Notes under the pieces: model-generated | What the model was told of the DNA's origin: nothing | Databases searched by the model: none | The model's input: the letters and a program-made list of their open reading frames with translations, nothing else | Assembly (NCBI GenBank): GCA_017559955.1 | Contig: JAFYPQ010000020.1 | Span: 35,097-99,096, forward strand | Source of the DNA: Bacteroidales bacterium | Lineage (GTDB): Bacteria > Bacteroidota > Bacteroidia > Bacteroidales > G3-4614 | DNA: 64,000 nt | Direction of reading: 5' to 3' | Shown here: one piece after another, positions 53,003 through 63,477 of the stretch | Numbering within the stretch: the first letter of the stretch is position 1 | How the letters are laid out: every line of letters starts with the position of its first letter | Position numbers and translations under genes: made by a program

Positions 53003-55243
53003 TTACATAGATTGGTTGATAGTTCTTGAAATAACATCTAATTGTTGCTCTTTTGTAAGTTTCACAAAGTTTACTGCATAACCTGATACACGGATTGTCA
53101 ATTGAGGATATTTCTCAGGATGCTCCATTGCATCTATCAAAAGGTCTGCATCAAACACGTTTACGTTCAAGTGTTGACCGCCTGTGGGAGTAAAATATCC
53201 GTCAAGCAAACCAACCAAGTTGTTAACTTGAATATCTGCCTCCTTACCTAATGCAGCAGGAGAGATTGCAAATGTGTATGATATTCCGTCGTGTGCATGT
53301 TGGAACGGAAGTTTTGCCACCGATGCCAATGCAGCAACTGCTCCTTTTATGTCTCGCCCGTTCATCGGATTTGCTCCCGGAGCAAATGGTGTTCCTCCTT
53401 GACGTCCGTCGGGTGTTGAACCCGTTTTCTTTCCATATACAACATTACTTGTAATAGTAAGAATTGATTGAGTAGGTGTTGCATTACGATATGTTTCGTG
53501 TTGACGAAGATACTCCATGAAACGCTCGGTTATATCAACTGCAATTTTATCGGTTGAGTCGCAATTATTTCCGAATGGAACATAATCTCCCTCACGCTCA
53601 AAACCTACAGCCAATCCACGCTCATCACGAATTACTCTTACTTTACAGTCTCTAATTGCAGCAAGAGAATCGGCAACGATTGATAATCCAGCAATACCTG
53701 TAGCACGAATACGCTCAACACGTCCGTCGTGCAAACTCATTTCAAATGCCTCATATGCATACTTATCGTGCATATAGTGAATTATCTTCAAGGCATTTAC
53801 ATATACTTTTGCCAACCAACGCATCATTTGAGAGTATTTTTTCATTACCTCATCGTAATCAAGATACTCACTTGTGATAGGCTCGAAACGTGGAGTTACT
53901 TGTACTCCGCTTATTTCATCTCGACCTCCGTTTATTGCATACAACAAACATTTAGCCAAGTTAGCACGTGCTCCGAAATATTGCATCTGTTTTCCTATCT
54001 TCATAGGAGATACACAACACGCAATTCCGTAATCATCGCCATACTCCACACGCATCAAATCGTCATTCTCGTATTGGATCGCAGATGTATCAATTGATAC
54101 TTTTGCACAATATTTTTTCCAATTCTCAGGTAAACGCTCCGACCAAAGAACTGTTAAGTTTGGCTCTGGTGCAGGTCCTAAATTGTATAGTGTATGTAGG
54201 TAACGGAAACATGATTTTGTTACCAAAGTACGTCCGTCAAGTCCCATACCTCCCAACGATTCTGTTACCCATACAGGATCTCCTGAGAATAGGTCGTTAT
54301 ACTCGGGAGTACGCAAGAAACGTACAATACGAAGTTTTATAATCATTTGGTCAACCAACTCTTGAGCCTCCTCTTCAGTTAGTTTTCCTTCACGAATATC
54401 TTTTTCAATATATATATCCAAGAATGTTGCTGTACGACCGATAGACATAGCTGCTCCGTCTTGATCTTTTACGGCAGCCAAATATGCCAAATAGACGAAT
54501 TGTACCGCTTCACGTGCATCTTTTGCCGGACGTGTTACATCAAATCCGTAACCTGCACACATCTTCTCAAAATCTTTTAATGCTTTAATTTGCTCTGTAA
54601 CCTCCTCACGACTGCGGATAGTCTCTTCGGTTATCTCTTGGATATCCAAACGTTTTTGGAAGTGTTTTTTCTCTGCTATAAGAATCTCTGTTCCGTATAG
54701 AGCCACACGACGATAGTCTCCTATTATACGTCCACGTCCATAAGCATCGGGAAGACCTGTAATGATTGCAGAACGACGTGCCTCCAACATCTCTTCGGTA
54801 TATGCCGAGAAGACTCCTTCGTTATGCGTTTTACGATATTTTGTAAATATCTCTCGAGTCATAGGGTCTAATTCATAACCGTATGCGTTCAAACTGTTCT
54901 CAACCATACGAATACCTCCTTTAGGGAAGATACCTCGTTTTAGAGGAGCATCTGTTTGAAGACCTACTACAACCTCATTCTCTTTATCAATGTATCCCGG
55001 ACCGTATGTTGTAATGGTTTGAGGTAGTTTTGTCTCGGCATCATATACACCACGTTCACGCTCAACCTTAAACATCTCGGTTAATTTATTCCACACTTTT
55101 CGAGTCTTCTCTGATGAAGCCACAAGGAAACTCTCGTCGCCGTCATAAGGAGTGTAGTTTGATTGGATAAAATCACGCACGTTTATCTCATCACGCCATA
55201 CATCACCTTTAAAACCATTCCAGCTTTCGTTGTTAAATTTCAT
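53003..55243 (-). CDS. pflB: Formate C-acetyltransferase (pyruvate formate-lyase)
   Basis: PflB splits pyruvate with CoA to acetyl-CoA and formate under anaerobic conditions. The 746 residues include the catalytic cysteine pair in GIACCVSPM (C409, C410) and the glycyl radical site RVSGYAVNF with Gly721. The length is near the usual 740-760. It is first in the pflBA unit and has a strong promoter upstream. With PFOR (nifJ) in the same window, the cell has two routes from pyruvate to acetyl-CoA. Confidence 0.98.
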   Translation of the reverse strand: MKFNNESWNGFKGDVWRDEINVRDFIQSNYTPYDGDESFLVASSEKTRKVWNKLTEMFKVERERGVYDAETKLPQTITTYGPGYIDKENEVVVGLQTDAPLKRGIFPKGGIRMVENSLNAYGYELDPMTREIFTKYRKTHNEGVFSAYTEEMLEARRSAIITGLPDAYGRGRIIGDYRRVALYGTEILIAEKKHFQKRLDIQEITEETIRSREEVTEQIKALKDFEKMCAGYGFDVTRPAKDAREAVQFVYLAYLAAVKDQDGAAMSIGRTATFLDIYIEKDIREGKLTEEEAQELVDQMIIKLRIVRFLRTPEYNDLFSGDPVWVTESLGGMGLDGRTLVTKSCFRYLHTLYNLGPAPEPNLTVLWSERLPENWKKYCAKVSIDTSAIQYENDDLMRVEYGDDYGIACCVSPMKIGKQMQYFGARANLAKCLLYAINGGRDEISGVQVTPRFEPITSEYLDYDEVMKKYSQMMRWLAKVYVNALKIIHYMHDKYAYEAFEMSLHDGRVERIRATGIAGLSIVADSLAAIRDCKVRVIRDERGLAVGFEREGDYVPFGNNCDSTDKIAVDITERFMEYLRQHETYRNATPTQSILTITSNVVYGKKTGSTPDGRQGGTPFAPGANPMNGRDIKGAVAALASVAKLPFQHAHDGISYTFAISPAALGKEADIQVNNLVGLLDGYFTPTGGQHLNVNVFDADLLIDAMEHPEKYPQLTIRVSGYAVNFVKLTKEQQLDVISRTINQSM

Positions 55244-55293
55244 ATTAAATTTTCTTTGAAAAAAGTTTATAATATCCTTCTGTTTTCAGGGTG

Positions 55294-55325
55294 CAAAGGT
55301 ACAAAAAAATAGCCATTGTAGCAAA
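55294..55325 (-). promoter_or_regulatory. Promoter of pflBA
   Basis: On the minus strand TTTG (55322-55325), 20 bases, TACCTTTG (55294-55301). The match to consensus is excellent. It lies about 50 bases before the pflB ATG. Confidence 0.8.
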
Positions 55326-55352
55326 TAGTTACATCAAGATCTGTTTTTTTAA

Positions 55353-57671
55353 CTAAAATGGATAGCCTATTGCAAAATGCAAGCCCAAACTCTCTTTAAA
55401 TGTTGGCATATTGTAATATCCTTTTTTGTCTGTTGCATACGGAGCATGCAATCCTATTCCCAAATCGAGACGTAACACTATTACGGACAAATCGTAACGG
55501 ATACCACAACCTGTACCCAAAGCTATATCTTTAAAAAATGTCTTTTTATCCAGTGTCCCTCCAGGACGAGCAGGATCATCTTGCAAGAGCCATATATTTC
55601 CTGCATCAAGGAAGAGGGCAAATTGTAATCCACCATATATTTTAAGACGCATCTCAACATTTGCCTCCAACTTAAAGTTTGCAGTTTGATCGAAATAGTA
55701 ATTTGGGTTATCGGTATTAGGACGATAGCTTCCGGGACCCAACGAACGGACAGTAAATGCCCTTATACTATTAGCTCCTCCAATATAGAATTGTTCGCTA
55801 TAAGGCATAACTGTCGAATTGCTATATGCATGACCTGCACCTACCAAGAAACGTGATACCAACCAATTTTCGCCCCACATTCTTCGAGAATATTTAAATT
55901 CTAATTGACCTTTGACAAATTGCGAAAATTGATTTCCAAACAACTTCTTCTCTCCTTCAACGCCACACAATCTTCCCACTCCATCTATAAGATTTCCTGC
56001 TTGTGTCAACTCTAATCTCAAATATATCTTATTCGATTTTTGTGAACCAAATGGTTTGGTAAAGGTGTATGCATATCGCATCATCGGAATAAATTGGTCA
56101 CGAAAACTTAATGCTATGGCTGGATTTTCGTTAAGCGTAGCCTCAAATGACGATGTTGTATTCAACAGCTTGTTATATACCAATTTAAAGGGATTAAACA
56201 TATGTGATGATTCCTTCGATGTTGAGAAATTATACTCCATTGCTGCATCGAAAGATAACATTCTGAAATATTTAGGACGATTTAACAAACTTACTCCCAA
56301 TTCGAATTTGGTTGATGACAAATATTTTCGTTGTTTCTTTAAATTCTTTGATAACAAAAGACGTGGAAATAATAACGAAACTCTCGCTCCAAACTCGTAT
56401 GAATTCATAAGTGCCGAACTCTCAACATGATTTGCTCCTGTTTGCCATTCATAAGCACCATTTAATTTCAATGTCAGTTTCTCGGCTCCACCCAAAATAT
56501 TGTTATGAGAGATAGAAAAATCAGCACCCGGACCTAAGAAGCTATTTGACTTTGAGGTTAAATTAAGCCCAAACTCTGCTCCAATAGGTTTTCCCATTGC
56601 CAAGTTTATTTTAAAATCAAGAGTATCTCCATTTAGCGTATCAGATAAAATCGGTGTCATCTGAACTTTACTGAATATTCCTGTTCTGCTCAAATTATTT
56701 TGTGTCTGTTTCTGTTCATCCAGCGAATATATCCTGCCCGTTCTCATTCGTATATTGCGTCGAATTAATGCCCACTTAACCCGCTTAGGCTTTTGATATG
56801 TTATATTCAATCCTTTTGACGTTCTTCCTCTTTTCGAATATAAGGTATCAACCTCTCCTACTCCCTTGGCACTCTCTATAAAGACATCTATTTCTCCCAC
56901 CTTATATCGACGTAAAGCCATATCGGGAATATCATCTTCAAGCACCATCTTTATATCTACCTGATATTTAATTTGCGTTGTATCAACCAAAAAACGCAAA
57001 TAATCGGGACGGAAATAATAATACCCGTTATTACGCAACACCGATGTTATTCTGTTTCGCTCCATATTAAGAGTATCAGTATTATACTGTTTACCCTTCT
57101 GTATGAGAGATGTTGCTTTTAAACTATCTATCATCAATGTCAGACTATCCACAGGGTCGGGATAATATATTTCATCATACAGCCACCCCTTTGCAACATC
57201 TACTTTATATGATATTTTTACCTTTTTGGGATCTCGTTCTTTCGGGAGTAATTCATATGTTGCTTTACTATTGAAATATCCCATATTTTGCAATTTACTC
57301 TCTACTAAACGCATCCGCATTTGAGGGCTTACCGTTGAAATCAAAACCGGTTCTTTTGCAAATTGCTCATAAAACCAATGCTTAAATCCCTTATCTTTTG
57401 TAGGTTGACAATATTGATATATTAATATTCCAAACGGAAAGGGAGTTCGAACATATGGCGAAAATAACGGATTATTAGGCTTTACGCTCAAATCGGATTT
57501 TACTTCACTCTTAGCCTCCGATGATATTTCAGCCCCTTGTGTAGAGAATATCTCTATTTTTTTTACTCCAACATAGAGTTGCTCATCTTCTCCCAACTTT
57601 TTTGTTGTTGAGCAAGATGTTACAACTATGAGTGTTGCTATAATATAAAAGATATGTTTATAGTTTCTCAT
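55353..57671 (-). CDS. tamL: TamA-like Omp85-family outer membrane lipoprotein (TamL)
   Basis: The 772-residue protein is an Omp85 family member with a lipoprotein signal peptide ending at Cys20 (VVTSCSTTKKL), which marks the Bacteroidota TamL form of TamA. POTRA-like domains fill about residues 30-370, and the C-terminal part is the 16-strand barrel with SLGPGSYRP and QFYIGGANSIRAF, containing the loop region of Omp85 proteins. Together with TamB it is thought to help assemble outer membrane proteins or move lipids. The start overlaps the tamB stop by 4 bases (ATGA), so the pair is translationally coupled. Confidence 0.9.
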   Translation of the reverse strand: MRNYKHIFYIIATLIVVTSCSTTKKLGEDEQLYVGVKKIEIFSTQGAEISSEAKSEVKSDLSVKPNNPLFSPYVRTPFPFGILIYQYCQPTKDKGFKHWFYEQFAKEPVLISTVSPQMRMRLVESKLQNMGYFNSKATYELLPKERDPKKVKISYKVDVAKGWLYDEIYYPDPVDSLTLMIDSLKATSLIQKGKQYNTDTLNMERNRITSVLRNNGYYYFRPDYLRFLVDTTQIKYQVDIKMVLEDDIPDMALRRYKVGEIDVFIESAKGVGEVDTLYSKRGRTSKGLNITYQKPKRVKWALIRRNIRMRTGRIYSLDEQKQTQNNLSRTGIFSKVQMTPILSDTLNGDTLDFKINLAMGKPIGAEFGLNLTSKSNSFLGPGADFSISHNNILGGAEKLTLKLNGAYEWQTGANHVESSALMNSYEFGARVSLLFPRLLLSKNLKKQRKYLSSTKFELGVSLLNRPKYFRMLSFDAAMEYNFSTSKESSHMFNPFKLVYNKLLNTTSSFEATLNENPAIALSFRDQFIPMMRYAYTFTKPFGSQKSNKIYLRLELTQAGNLIDGVGRLCGVEGEKKLFGNQFSQFVKGQLEFKYSRRMWGENWLVSRFLVGAGHAYSNSTVMPYSEQFYIGGANSIRAFTVRSLGPGSYRPNTDNPNYYFDQTANFKLEANVEMRLKIYGGLQFALFLDAGNIWLLQDDPARPGGTLDKKTFFKDIALGTGCGIRYDLSVIVLRLDLGIGLHAPYATDKKGYYNMPTFKESLGLHFAIGYPF

Positions 57672-60600
57672 TTGTCGGATTCTTCTGTTTTTAATTCAAT
57701 ATCACTATTTTTCTCTTTATTTTTCTTTTTCTCCGATTTTTTCTCTGCCACCTTCTCTTTTCGTCCTGTTATCTGAAACAACTCCTTGAGTTTTAGGACC
57801 TGTTTACGAACAGCAAAACCTACGCCATATTCGCTGATATTACCCTCCAATATATCGTTGGTAGATGATCGAAATACCTTTATAAGCATATTGTCTCGAG
57901 AGTCTAACTGATACTCTAACGAAACATCCCCAAATATACTTTGAGCCACCTCGTCGGGAGACAAATCGGGATTATACGATCCTCCCACTGCAACTCTCAA
58001 CCTATCATTGAAAAGACTTTTAGAAAACTCATACGAATAATCTAACGACGACTCTCCATTAGCTGCGGTATAGCTGTCAACACCGAAAGTTAAATCAACA
58101 TTTTTCAATGTTCTATTTGCCCACTGATTTAACTCCTTTGACAGAAACGAACCCAATGCTGTATTTGCATCAAAAGAAGATTCGGTACTTGACATCCCCG
58201 TATATGTGTTATATAGCAACATCGACAATGCCTGTTCTGAACGCTGGTCATCACTCATCGATGCCAACTCATTACTTAGCGCCATATCTTCCGGTGCGGT
58301 CAAATTAAACGACAAGTCTAAATCTTCAAGGCTGTTTTTTATTCCAATAACTACATAAAAGTTAACCATATTACTTACCCCACCCTGAGTAACCGTAGCT
58401 CGAACCTTATTTTGTGCAGTTATATTCATTGAGGGGTCTGCAATATCGCCATTCCACTCAATATAACTTCCATCATCAATAGTAAAGACTTTTGTTGCCA
58501 CTACCGGTAGCGAATACCTTACCGTTCCGTTCATAATGTTGTATCGTCCGGTGAATTGGGTATCACCCAACATATTCATTGTATAGAGCAACTCTCCTCC
58601 TCCTTGTATATCTATTCCTGATTTTGCATCGGGCGTTAGGTTTACGGCAACCTTAACTGCCTGACCTATTGAAATACCCAACGACATATCAACCCCCCAA
58701 TGAGCTTTATGTTTCACCTCTACTTCGTCTTGATTAAGAGTATCGGTAAAGGCTGTAAATGTTACTAAGTCAGAAACATCTTCTTGCTGACCCATTCCTC
58801 CTTCTCGCATTGTATAGGTTAACTCCGTACCATTTAGAAGAGCAACATTTCCGCCCAACGTCAAATTATCTAATGGACCTTGAATAAGTAAAAACATATC
58901 GCTAAATGCCTTTCCATAGACAAGGGTTTTATTATTTTTCTTTACATTTATCAATTGAAATTCGCTGGCAGTAATCAGCACATCACTTACTATCTTACCA
59001 TAATCTGTCATTGTCTCCGATATATCTCCAAAGTCTATGGTTCCTTCAAGGAGCATAGGCTTCTTATTTGGACCCGACATACCAAAGTTATACATAACTA
59101 TTTTGTTATCTTTCATTTTTATCTGCTCGGGAGATAACGCAAATGTAGTTCCTATGGACGGTATGGTTAGATCGACATTTTCAAATTGCAAAAAACCATT
59201 CATCTTTATATCCTCTTCTTTCCCGACAAGAGAAAAATCACCGTTCATCTCTCCTGTCAAAGAAGCCAAATCAGAAGGGATAAATGGGTTTATTGAAGAG
59301 AATGGCAATGACTCTACTGATAGTTTTAAATTCATCGGAACTTCGCTATCGGGCTGATATTTACCCCCAAGTTTTAGCACATCCTTATCATTTAGAGCTA
59401 AAGACATTATAATTCTCTGTCCGCCCTCTTGCAATGCACTATAACCCGCCTTTAAGTTTAGATTACCGACAGTTCCATTCTCATATACCAAAGAGTCAAC
59501 CGACACATTACCTCTTGCCCCGAAACGATTTGCAGAGAGATTAACTCCCAAATCGGCACACAGAATTCCCTCAACTTTAGGAGCCAATGGCCACAATTTC
59601 AATATTGAAGAGATATCGAGTTGTTGCAATTTGACTGAAAGGATATTGCTTATTGTATCGTTCTTTGTCTGCAACGACACCATTTTTTCTCCCGACGTCA
59701 AAACAAAATCAGCATCTATTTCTCCTTCATCGTTATAGCTTATATAATTATTATCGTTTACCTGAAACTCTCTATATCCCATAATTGGTTTAGAAGAGAG
59801 AAGAGAGAAACGCAATGCTTGCGACATCAATGAAATTTCACCTCCGAAATCGAACACTTTTCGCTGTTTGCCATCCGATTGCAAACAATTTAATGTAAGT
59901 ATATTATCATAAGCCTTTCCGTTTAAAACAATAGACCCATTCTCCGCATTTAACTCTTTTATGCCATTCACCGAAAAATCATACTCCAGCACATTGTTGT
60001 TTTGATTTAAATCGGCACATATACTATCAATAGTCATTGCCCCGCTTGAAAAAGAGTATGCTCTTGATTTTAAATATATCGGCTTATCGTAAGCTGAGAT
60101 AAAATCCAATTCGGTTAATCCCAATGTCATATCATTTCGTTTAAGAAGTGCCGAAATTACAGGATTGTTATCAAGAGAGAAAGATATATTGCACGGAGGC
60201 AATATCCTTTTTATATCATCGATATTATATTTTAACGAATCACTTTGATTTTTTATCTCTACCATAACTGAGTCTATTCCTTTTACAAATGAATTTAATG
60301 ATACAGGAGAGTTAAAATTAAGGAATAGACCTTTAGCCTCTATATTTGCACGCATCATTGTTGTATCGGCAAAAATATCCATATCCAATCCAGGCAATGT
60401 TCTTTTAGCTCCATACATTCGCATTGTTGTTGTTCCTAAACCACCTTTTAGGGAGTATATACCCAATGTATCGGCAGATGCATAGATATCGACATTCGAA
60501 ACAAACGAGAGCTTATCTTTTGCAAAATTCAATTGTTGCAAATCGACATTAGGAATATCACCCAATATTTTAATCGTCTGCTTCTGCTTATTCAAAATTC

Positions 60601-62440
60601 CATTCAAAGCCAAAGCCATTTTTAAATCGGGGCAATCACTTGTTATTGAACCTTTATACTCTCCTCCCAACAAATCTATTTTCATACCTATATCGGTATA
60701 AGCATACTTATTGTAAGAAAGAGTATCAACAAATAATTTAACTTTTGCTTTTGCCCCATCGTCCAATGGATTAAATTTTTGACCTCTCGCTTTTAGCGAT
60801 GTCGTTACATTACCCAACGATGAGTTTTTAAGAAATTGTTGTATAGGAAACTGTTTTAAAGATAGAGCTACGTTATAATTTTGATTAGAGAAATTTACCT
60901 CTCCATTCATCAAGGCTTTTCCTCCTGCAACAAACAGTCCCATATTTGAGCGTATGGTATCTCCTTTTAACTGAACCCTTCCGTTTAAGGCAACATTATC
61001 GGGGATTATTACAGAAGAACTATCTTTATCTCCCACAAAAGCTTGTAAAAATTCACCTTTCAATAACTTACCATGTAAGTTTGCCCTTGCTTTAATTGGT
61101 TTGGTATTTATTAAATTTGAGACATCGCCCGACATCTTTATATCGAGATTTTCGGGTACCGACAGAGATAACTCCTTTAAATGCAATGTCGATAGATTTC
61201 CGCCGAGATCTATCTTTGCCGCTATTTTTGTGGTTGGCAACAATGGTAGTTTTTCAGATATAGACGGCACAAAATATACTGCATCAAGAAGAGACAGAGA
61301 TAACCCCATATTTAAATTTACATTGGCATATGGGTCTTGTTGCAATAATGAAGCATCAGCCTCCACCGAACCTGTTATCGTCGAATTATACGTTGCAAGA
61401 TACAGATTGCTTACATCTATTTTTGAAGAGTTAAGCAAAAGCAATGCTTTTGCATGAGATATATTAAATCCTGAACGCTCACAGAACGACAAATGATTTA
61501 GATTTACATTTATATCCGAAGCCCTATTATATATATCTTCGGCTTCTAAATTCAAGTTATATAGGGATATAAAAGAAGGATCGAAGTATTTAACAGGCAA
61601 ATAGTTTATACGTCCGTATGTAACATCGCTCTTTGTCAAAGACAACGAATCAACATTTATTGTCCAAGGCAAAACACTCTTCGTCTCCGACACAATCTGT
61701 TTGCTATCATCAGATGAAGATGGCGAAGAAAGGTATTTACATAAAGCCCCATCTATCTTGGCTTTGGAAAGGTAGACCTCTTGTCGTCCTATATCGACAA
61801 GTGCATTATTTAAATGGGCATCACCAATTGCACTTTGCAAAGATGTCTCTTTGGGTGCTGTGGTCATAACATAGCTGATATCCTTTAAATGAATATTAGC
61901 CACCTCAAACGCCCAAACAATTGGTGTTGTTGACGAAGCAGTATCTTCACTTGCACTAACCAGATGTAATATCACATCTCCTCCAACCAAAGATATATCG
62001 GGAAGCACAGCCTTTTCATTTACCAAACTTACCGGACGAGCCATAAGATTTAGCTCATCGACATTAACACTTATATCAAACGTTTTGGCTGAATCGACAT
62101 AGTGAAATTTAGTTCTTTCAAAAGAGAGTCTCTCTATTTCTATCTCTTTTTGGAATATTTTTTTTAAGCCCAAATCAAGAACCAACGACTTACATTGTAA
62201 AATTGTATCATCAGGCGAAGCCACAACCAATGCATTTTCTAACTCGATATCAAGAGGGAAGCGAAGGCGAACTTTTTCTAATTCAATTTGCATTCCCAAT
62301 TGCTCTGAAGCGATACTCGTCGCATAATCAGCAATTCCCTGCTGAACCTTAGGGATATACAAAAGCACCGGCAATAGCAGAACGACTACCACCAGAAACA
62401 ATATTGTGTATAAAACACATTTTAAAATTGTACGCCACAT
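57668..62440 (-). CDS. tamB: Translocation and assembly module protein TamB
   Basis: TamB is a very long periplasm-spanning protein anchored in the inner membrane, working with TamA/TamL in envelope assembly or lipid transport. The about 1590 residues begin with a membrane helix (LYTILFLVVVVLLLPVLLYI in part), then a long beta-taco region of repeated short strands. The C-terminal DUF490 domain (about 1150-1500) has GMSSTESSFDANTALGSFL and LTFGVDSYT. I chose the ATG at 62440 (MWRTILK), which gives a normal short N-terminus; the ATG at 62494 would add 18 unusual residues. Confidence 0.93.
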   Translation of the reverse strand: MWRTILKCVLYTILFLVVVVLLLPVLLYIPKVQQGIADYATSIASEQLGMQIELEKVRLRFPLDIELENALVVASPDDTILQCKSLVLDLGLKKIFQKEIEIERLSFERTKFHYVDSAKTFDISVNVDELNLMARPVSLVNEKAVLPDISLVGGDVILHLVSASEDTASSTTPIVWAFEVANIHLKDISYVMTTAPKETSLQSAIGDAHLNNALVDIGRQEVYLSKAKIDGALCKYLSSPSSSDDSKQIVSETKSVLPWTINVDSLSLTKSDVTYGRINYLPVKYFDPSFISLYNLNLEAEDIYNRASDINVNLNHLSFCERSGFNISHAKALLLLNSSKIDVSNLYLATYNSTITGSVEADASLLQQDPYANVNLNMGLSLSLLDAVYFVPSISEKLPLLPTTKIAAKIDLGGNLSTLHLKELSLSVPENLDIKMSGDVSNLINTKPIKARANLHGKLLKGEFLQAFVGDKDSSSVIIPDNVALNGRVQLKGDTIRSNMGLFVAGGKALMNGEVNFSNQNYNVALSLKQFPIQQFLKNSSLGNVTTSLKARGQKFNPLDDGAKAKVKLFVDTLSYNKYAYTDIGMKIDLLGGEYKGSITSDCPDLKMALALNGILNKQKQTIKILGDIPNVDLQQLNFAKDKLSFVSNVDIYASADTLGIYSLKGGLGTTTMRMYGAKRTLPGLDMDIFADTTMMRANIEAKGLFLNFNSPVSLNSFVKGIDSVMVEIKNQSDSLKYNIDDIKRILPPCNISFSLDNNPVISALLKRNDMTLGLTELDFISAYDKPIYLKSRAYSFSSGAMTIDSICADLNQNNNVLEYDFSVNGIKELNAENGSIVLNGKAYDNILTLNCLQSDGKQRKVFDFGGEISLMSQALRFSLLSSKPIMGYREFQVNDNNYISYNDEGEIDADFVLTSGEKMVSLQTKNDTISNILSVKLQQLDISSILKLWPLAPKVEGILCADLGVNLSANRFGARGNVSVDSLVYENGTVGNLNLKAGYSALQEGGQRIIMSLALNDKDVLKLGGKYQPDSEVPMNLKLSVESLPFSSINPFIPSDLASLTGEMNGDFSLVGKEEDIKMNGFLQFENVDLTIPSIGTTFALSPEQIKMKDNKIVMYNFGMSGPNKKPMLLEGTIDFGDISETMTDYGKIVSDVLITASEFQLINVKKNNKTLVYGKAFSDMFLLIQGPLDNLTLGGNVALLNGTELTYTMREGGMGQQEDVSDLVTFTAFTDTLNQDEVEVKHKAHWGVDMSLGISIGQAVKVAVNLTPDAKSGIDIQGGGELLYTMNMLGDTQFTGRYNIMNGTVRYSLPVVATKVFTIDDGSYIEWNGDIADPSMNITAQNKVRATVTQGGVSNMVNFYVVIGIKNSLEDLDLSFNLTAPEDMALSNELASMSDDQRSEQALSMLLYNTYTGMSSTESSFDANTALGSFLSKELNQWANRTLKNVDLTFGVDSYTAANGESSLDYSYEFSKSLFNDRLRVAVGGSYNPDLSPDEVAQSIFGDVSLEYQLDSRDNMLIKVFRSSTNDILEGNISEYGVGFAVRKQVLKLKELFQITGRKEKVAEKKSEKKKNKEKNSDIELKTEESDK

Positions 62441-62543
62441 AAATCGATGTAAATTTAATAATAATCGTCGATATACACATCGTACGGAAAACAATATTTA
62501 CAGATAACTTGTTTTAAAAGATGTAACCAATACAAATTAAATT

Positions 62544-63005
62544 ATGAATAAACTAAGTTTAAGTCTGTTATTAGCAGGCGTAGGATTAATTATCGCACTG
62601 ACAGCCTTTGCCGGAGACGATAAAGACAAGAGCAAAACAAAAGAGGTGTTTCCTTCTAAAATCGAAACATTTGTTGAGCAGAATATTCCCGACGGAAGAA
62701 TTGTAAAATTCAATCACGACGGGGAGAAAATGGAGGTTAAATGCAACGACCACACCGAACTGTGTTTTAATAGCGATGGCGAATGTATAAAAATAGAGAA
62801 CGATAAAAACGGAATAAACCCAAAGCTTATCGGACATCTTCCAAATGCAGCCGTTATTTATCTTAAAAACAACTACAACAATGTTGCCATTACCGAAATA
62901 GAGAAGAAAAGCTATGGTTTTAAAGTTGAATTAAGGACATCTCCCAACGACTGTGATATATGGTTTAACAATGATGGTAGCGTAAGAAAAGAATGCGATT
63001 ATTAA
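62544..63005 (+). CDS. Secreted PepSY-like (DUF2874) protein
   Basis: The 153-residue protein has a signal peptide (about 1-23, ending AFAGDD). It is followed by a PepSY-like domain with two halves, each with a DGE or NDG turn (FNSDGECIKIE and FNNDGSVRKECDY). The PF11396-type family is frequent in Bacteroides and has no confirmed function; a beta-lactamase-inhibitor-like fold is suggested. It is divergent from tamB and lies before tRNA-Asp. No lipobox is seen. Confidence 0.85.
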   Translation: MNKLSLSLLLAGVGLIIALTAFAGDDKDKSKTKEVFPSKIETFVEQNIPDGRIVKFNHDGEKMEVKCNDHTELCFNSDGECIKIENDKNGINPKLIGHLPNAAVIYLKNNYNNVAITEIEKKSYGFKVELRTSPNDCDIWFNNDGSVRKECDY

Positions 63006-63145
63006 TTAGAAGGTATTTAAATTTTATTGTAAAAATATCTTATACCGCTCCATTTTAATTAAAAAATATTTCAAATTTTATCCCCCTGATAATGAGATAG
63101 AAAGAAAAATATTTTCATTTTTGTTATATTTTTTTCCAAAAAAGT

Positions 63146-63176
63146 ATTGCCAATATAAAAATATTGTGTACCTTTG
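63146..63176 (+). promoter_or_regulatory. Promoter of tRNA-Asp
   Basis: TTG (63146-63148), 20 bases, TACCTTTG (63169-63176), 48 bases before the tRNA. The rest of the gap from 63006 is AT-rich without features. Confidence 0.75.
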
Positions 63177-63224
63177 CAACGCAAATGAGAAACAAGCGAG
63201 TCTCTCAGAGCACTAAAAAGGATT

Positions 63225-63301
63225 GGTGCGGTAGTTCAGTTGGTTAGAATACATGCCTGTCACGCATGGGGTCGCGGGTTCGAGTCCCGTCCGCACCGCC
63301 A
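63225..63301 (+). tRNA. tRNA-Asp (anticodon GTC)
   Basis: The acceptor GGTGCGG pairs with CCGCACC. The anticodon stem CATGC/GCATG encloses CTGTCAC with anticodon GTC, and the T-loop has GGTTCGAGTCC. The discriminator G is at 63298 and CCA is encoded (63299-63301), unlike the other two tRNAs in the window. Confidence 0.97.
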
Positions 63302-63308
63302 ACGAAAA

Positions 63309-63339
63309 GAGTTCTGAAAATTCAGAACTCTTTTTTTTT
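63309..63339 (+). terminator. Rho-independent terminator of tRNA-Asp
   Basis: GAGTTCTGAA-AA-TTCAGAACTC stem followed by nine T residues, 8 bases after the tRNA. Confidence 0.92.
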
Positions 63340-63447
63340 GTAATAGTCCAGCTTTCCTCCTTTCAGTATATCTATCTCAGATAATATAAATTTCAAAATT
63401 TAAATATCTTTAAGCTATTTTCTTAATATACTATACACTTTATTATA

Positions 63448-63455
63448 TAGTTTTG
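63448..63455 (+). promoter_or_regulatory. Putative -7 element of the C25 peptidase gene
   Basis: TAGTTTTG, matching TAnnTTTG, 22 bases before the ATG at 63478. No good -33 element is seen. Confidence 0.5.
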
Positions 63456-63477
63456 CAGTTAGCAAATAACAAATTAT

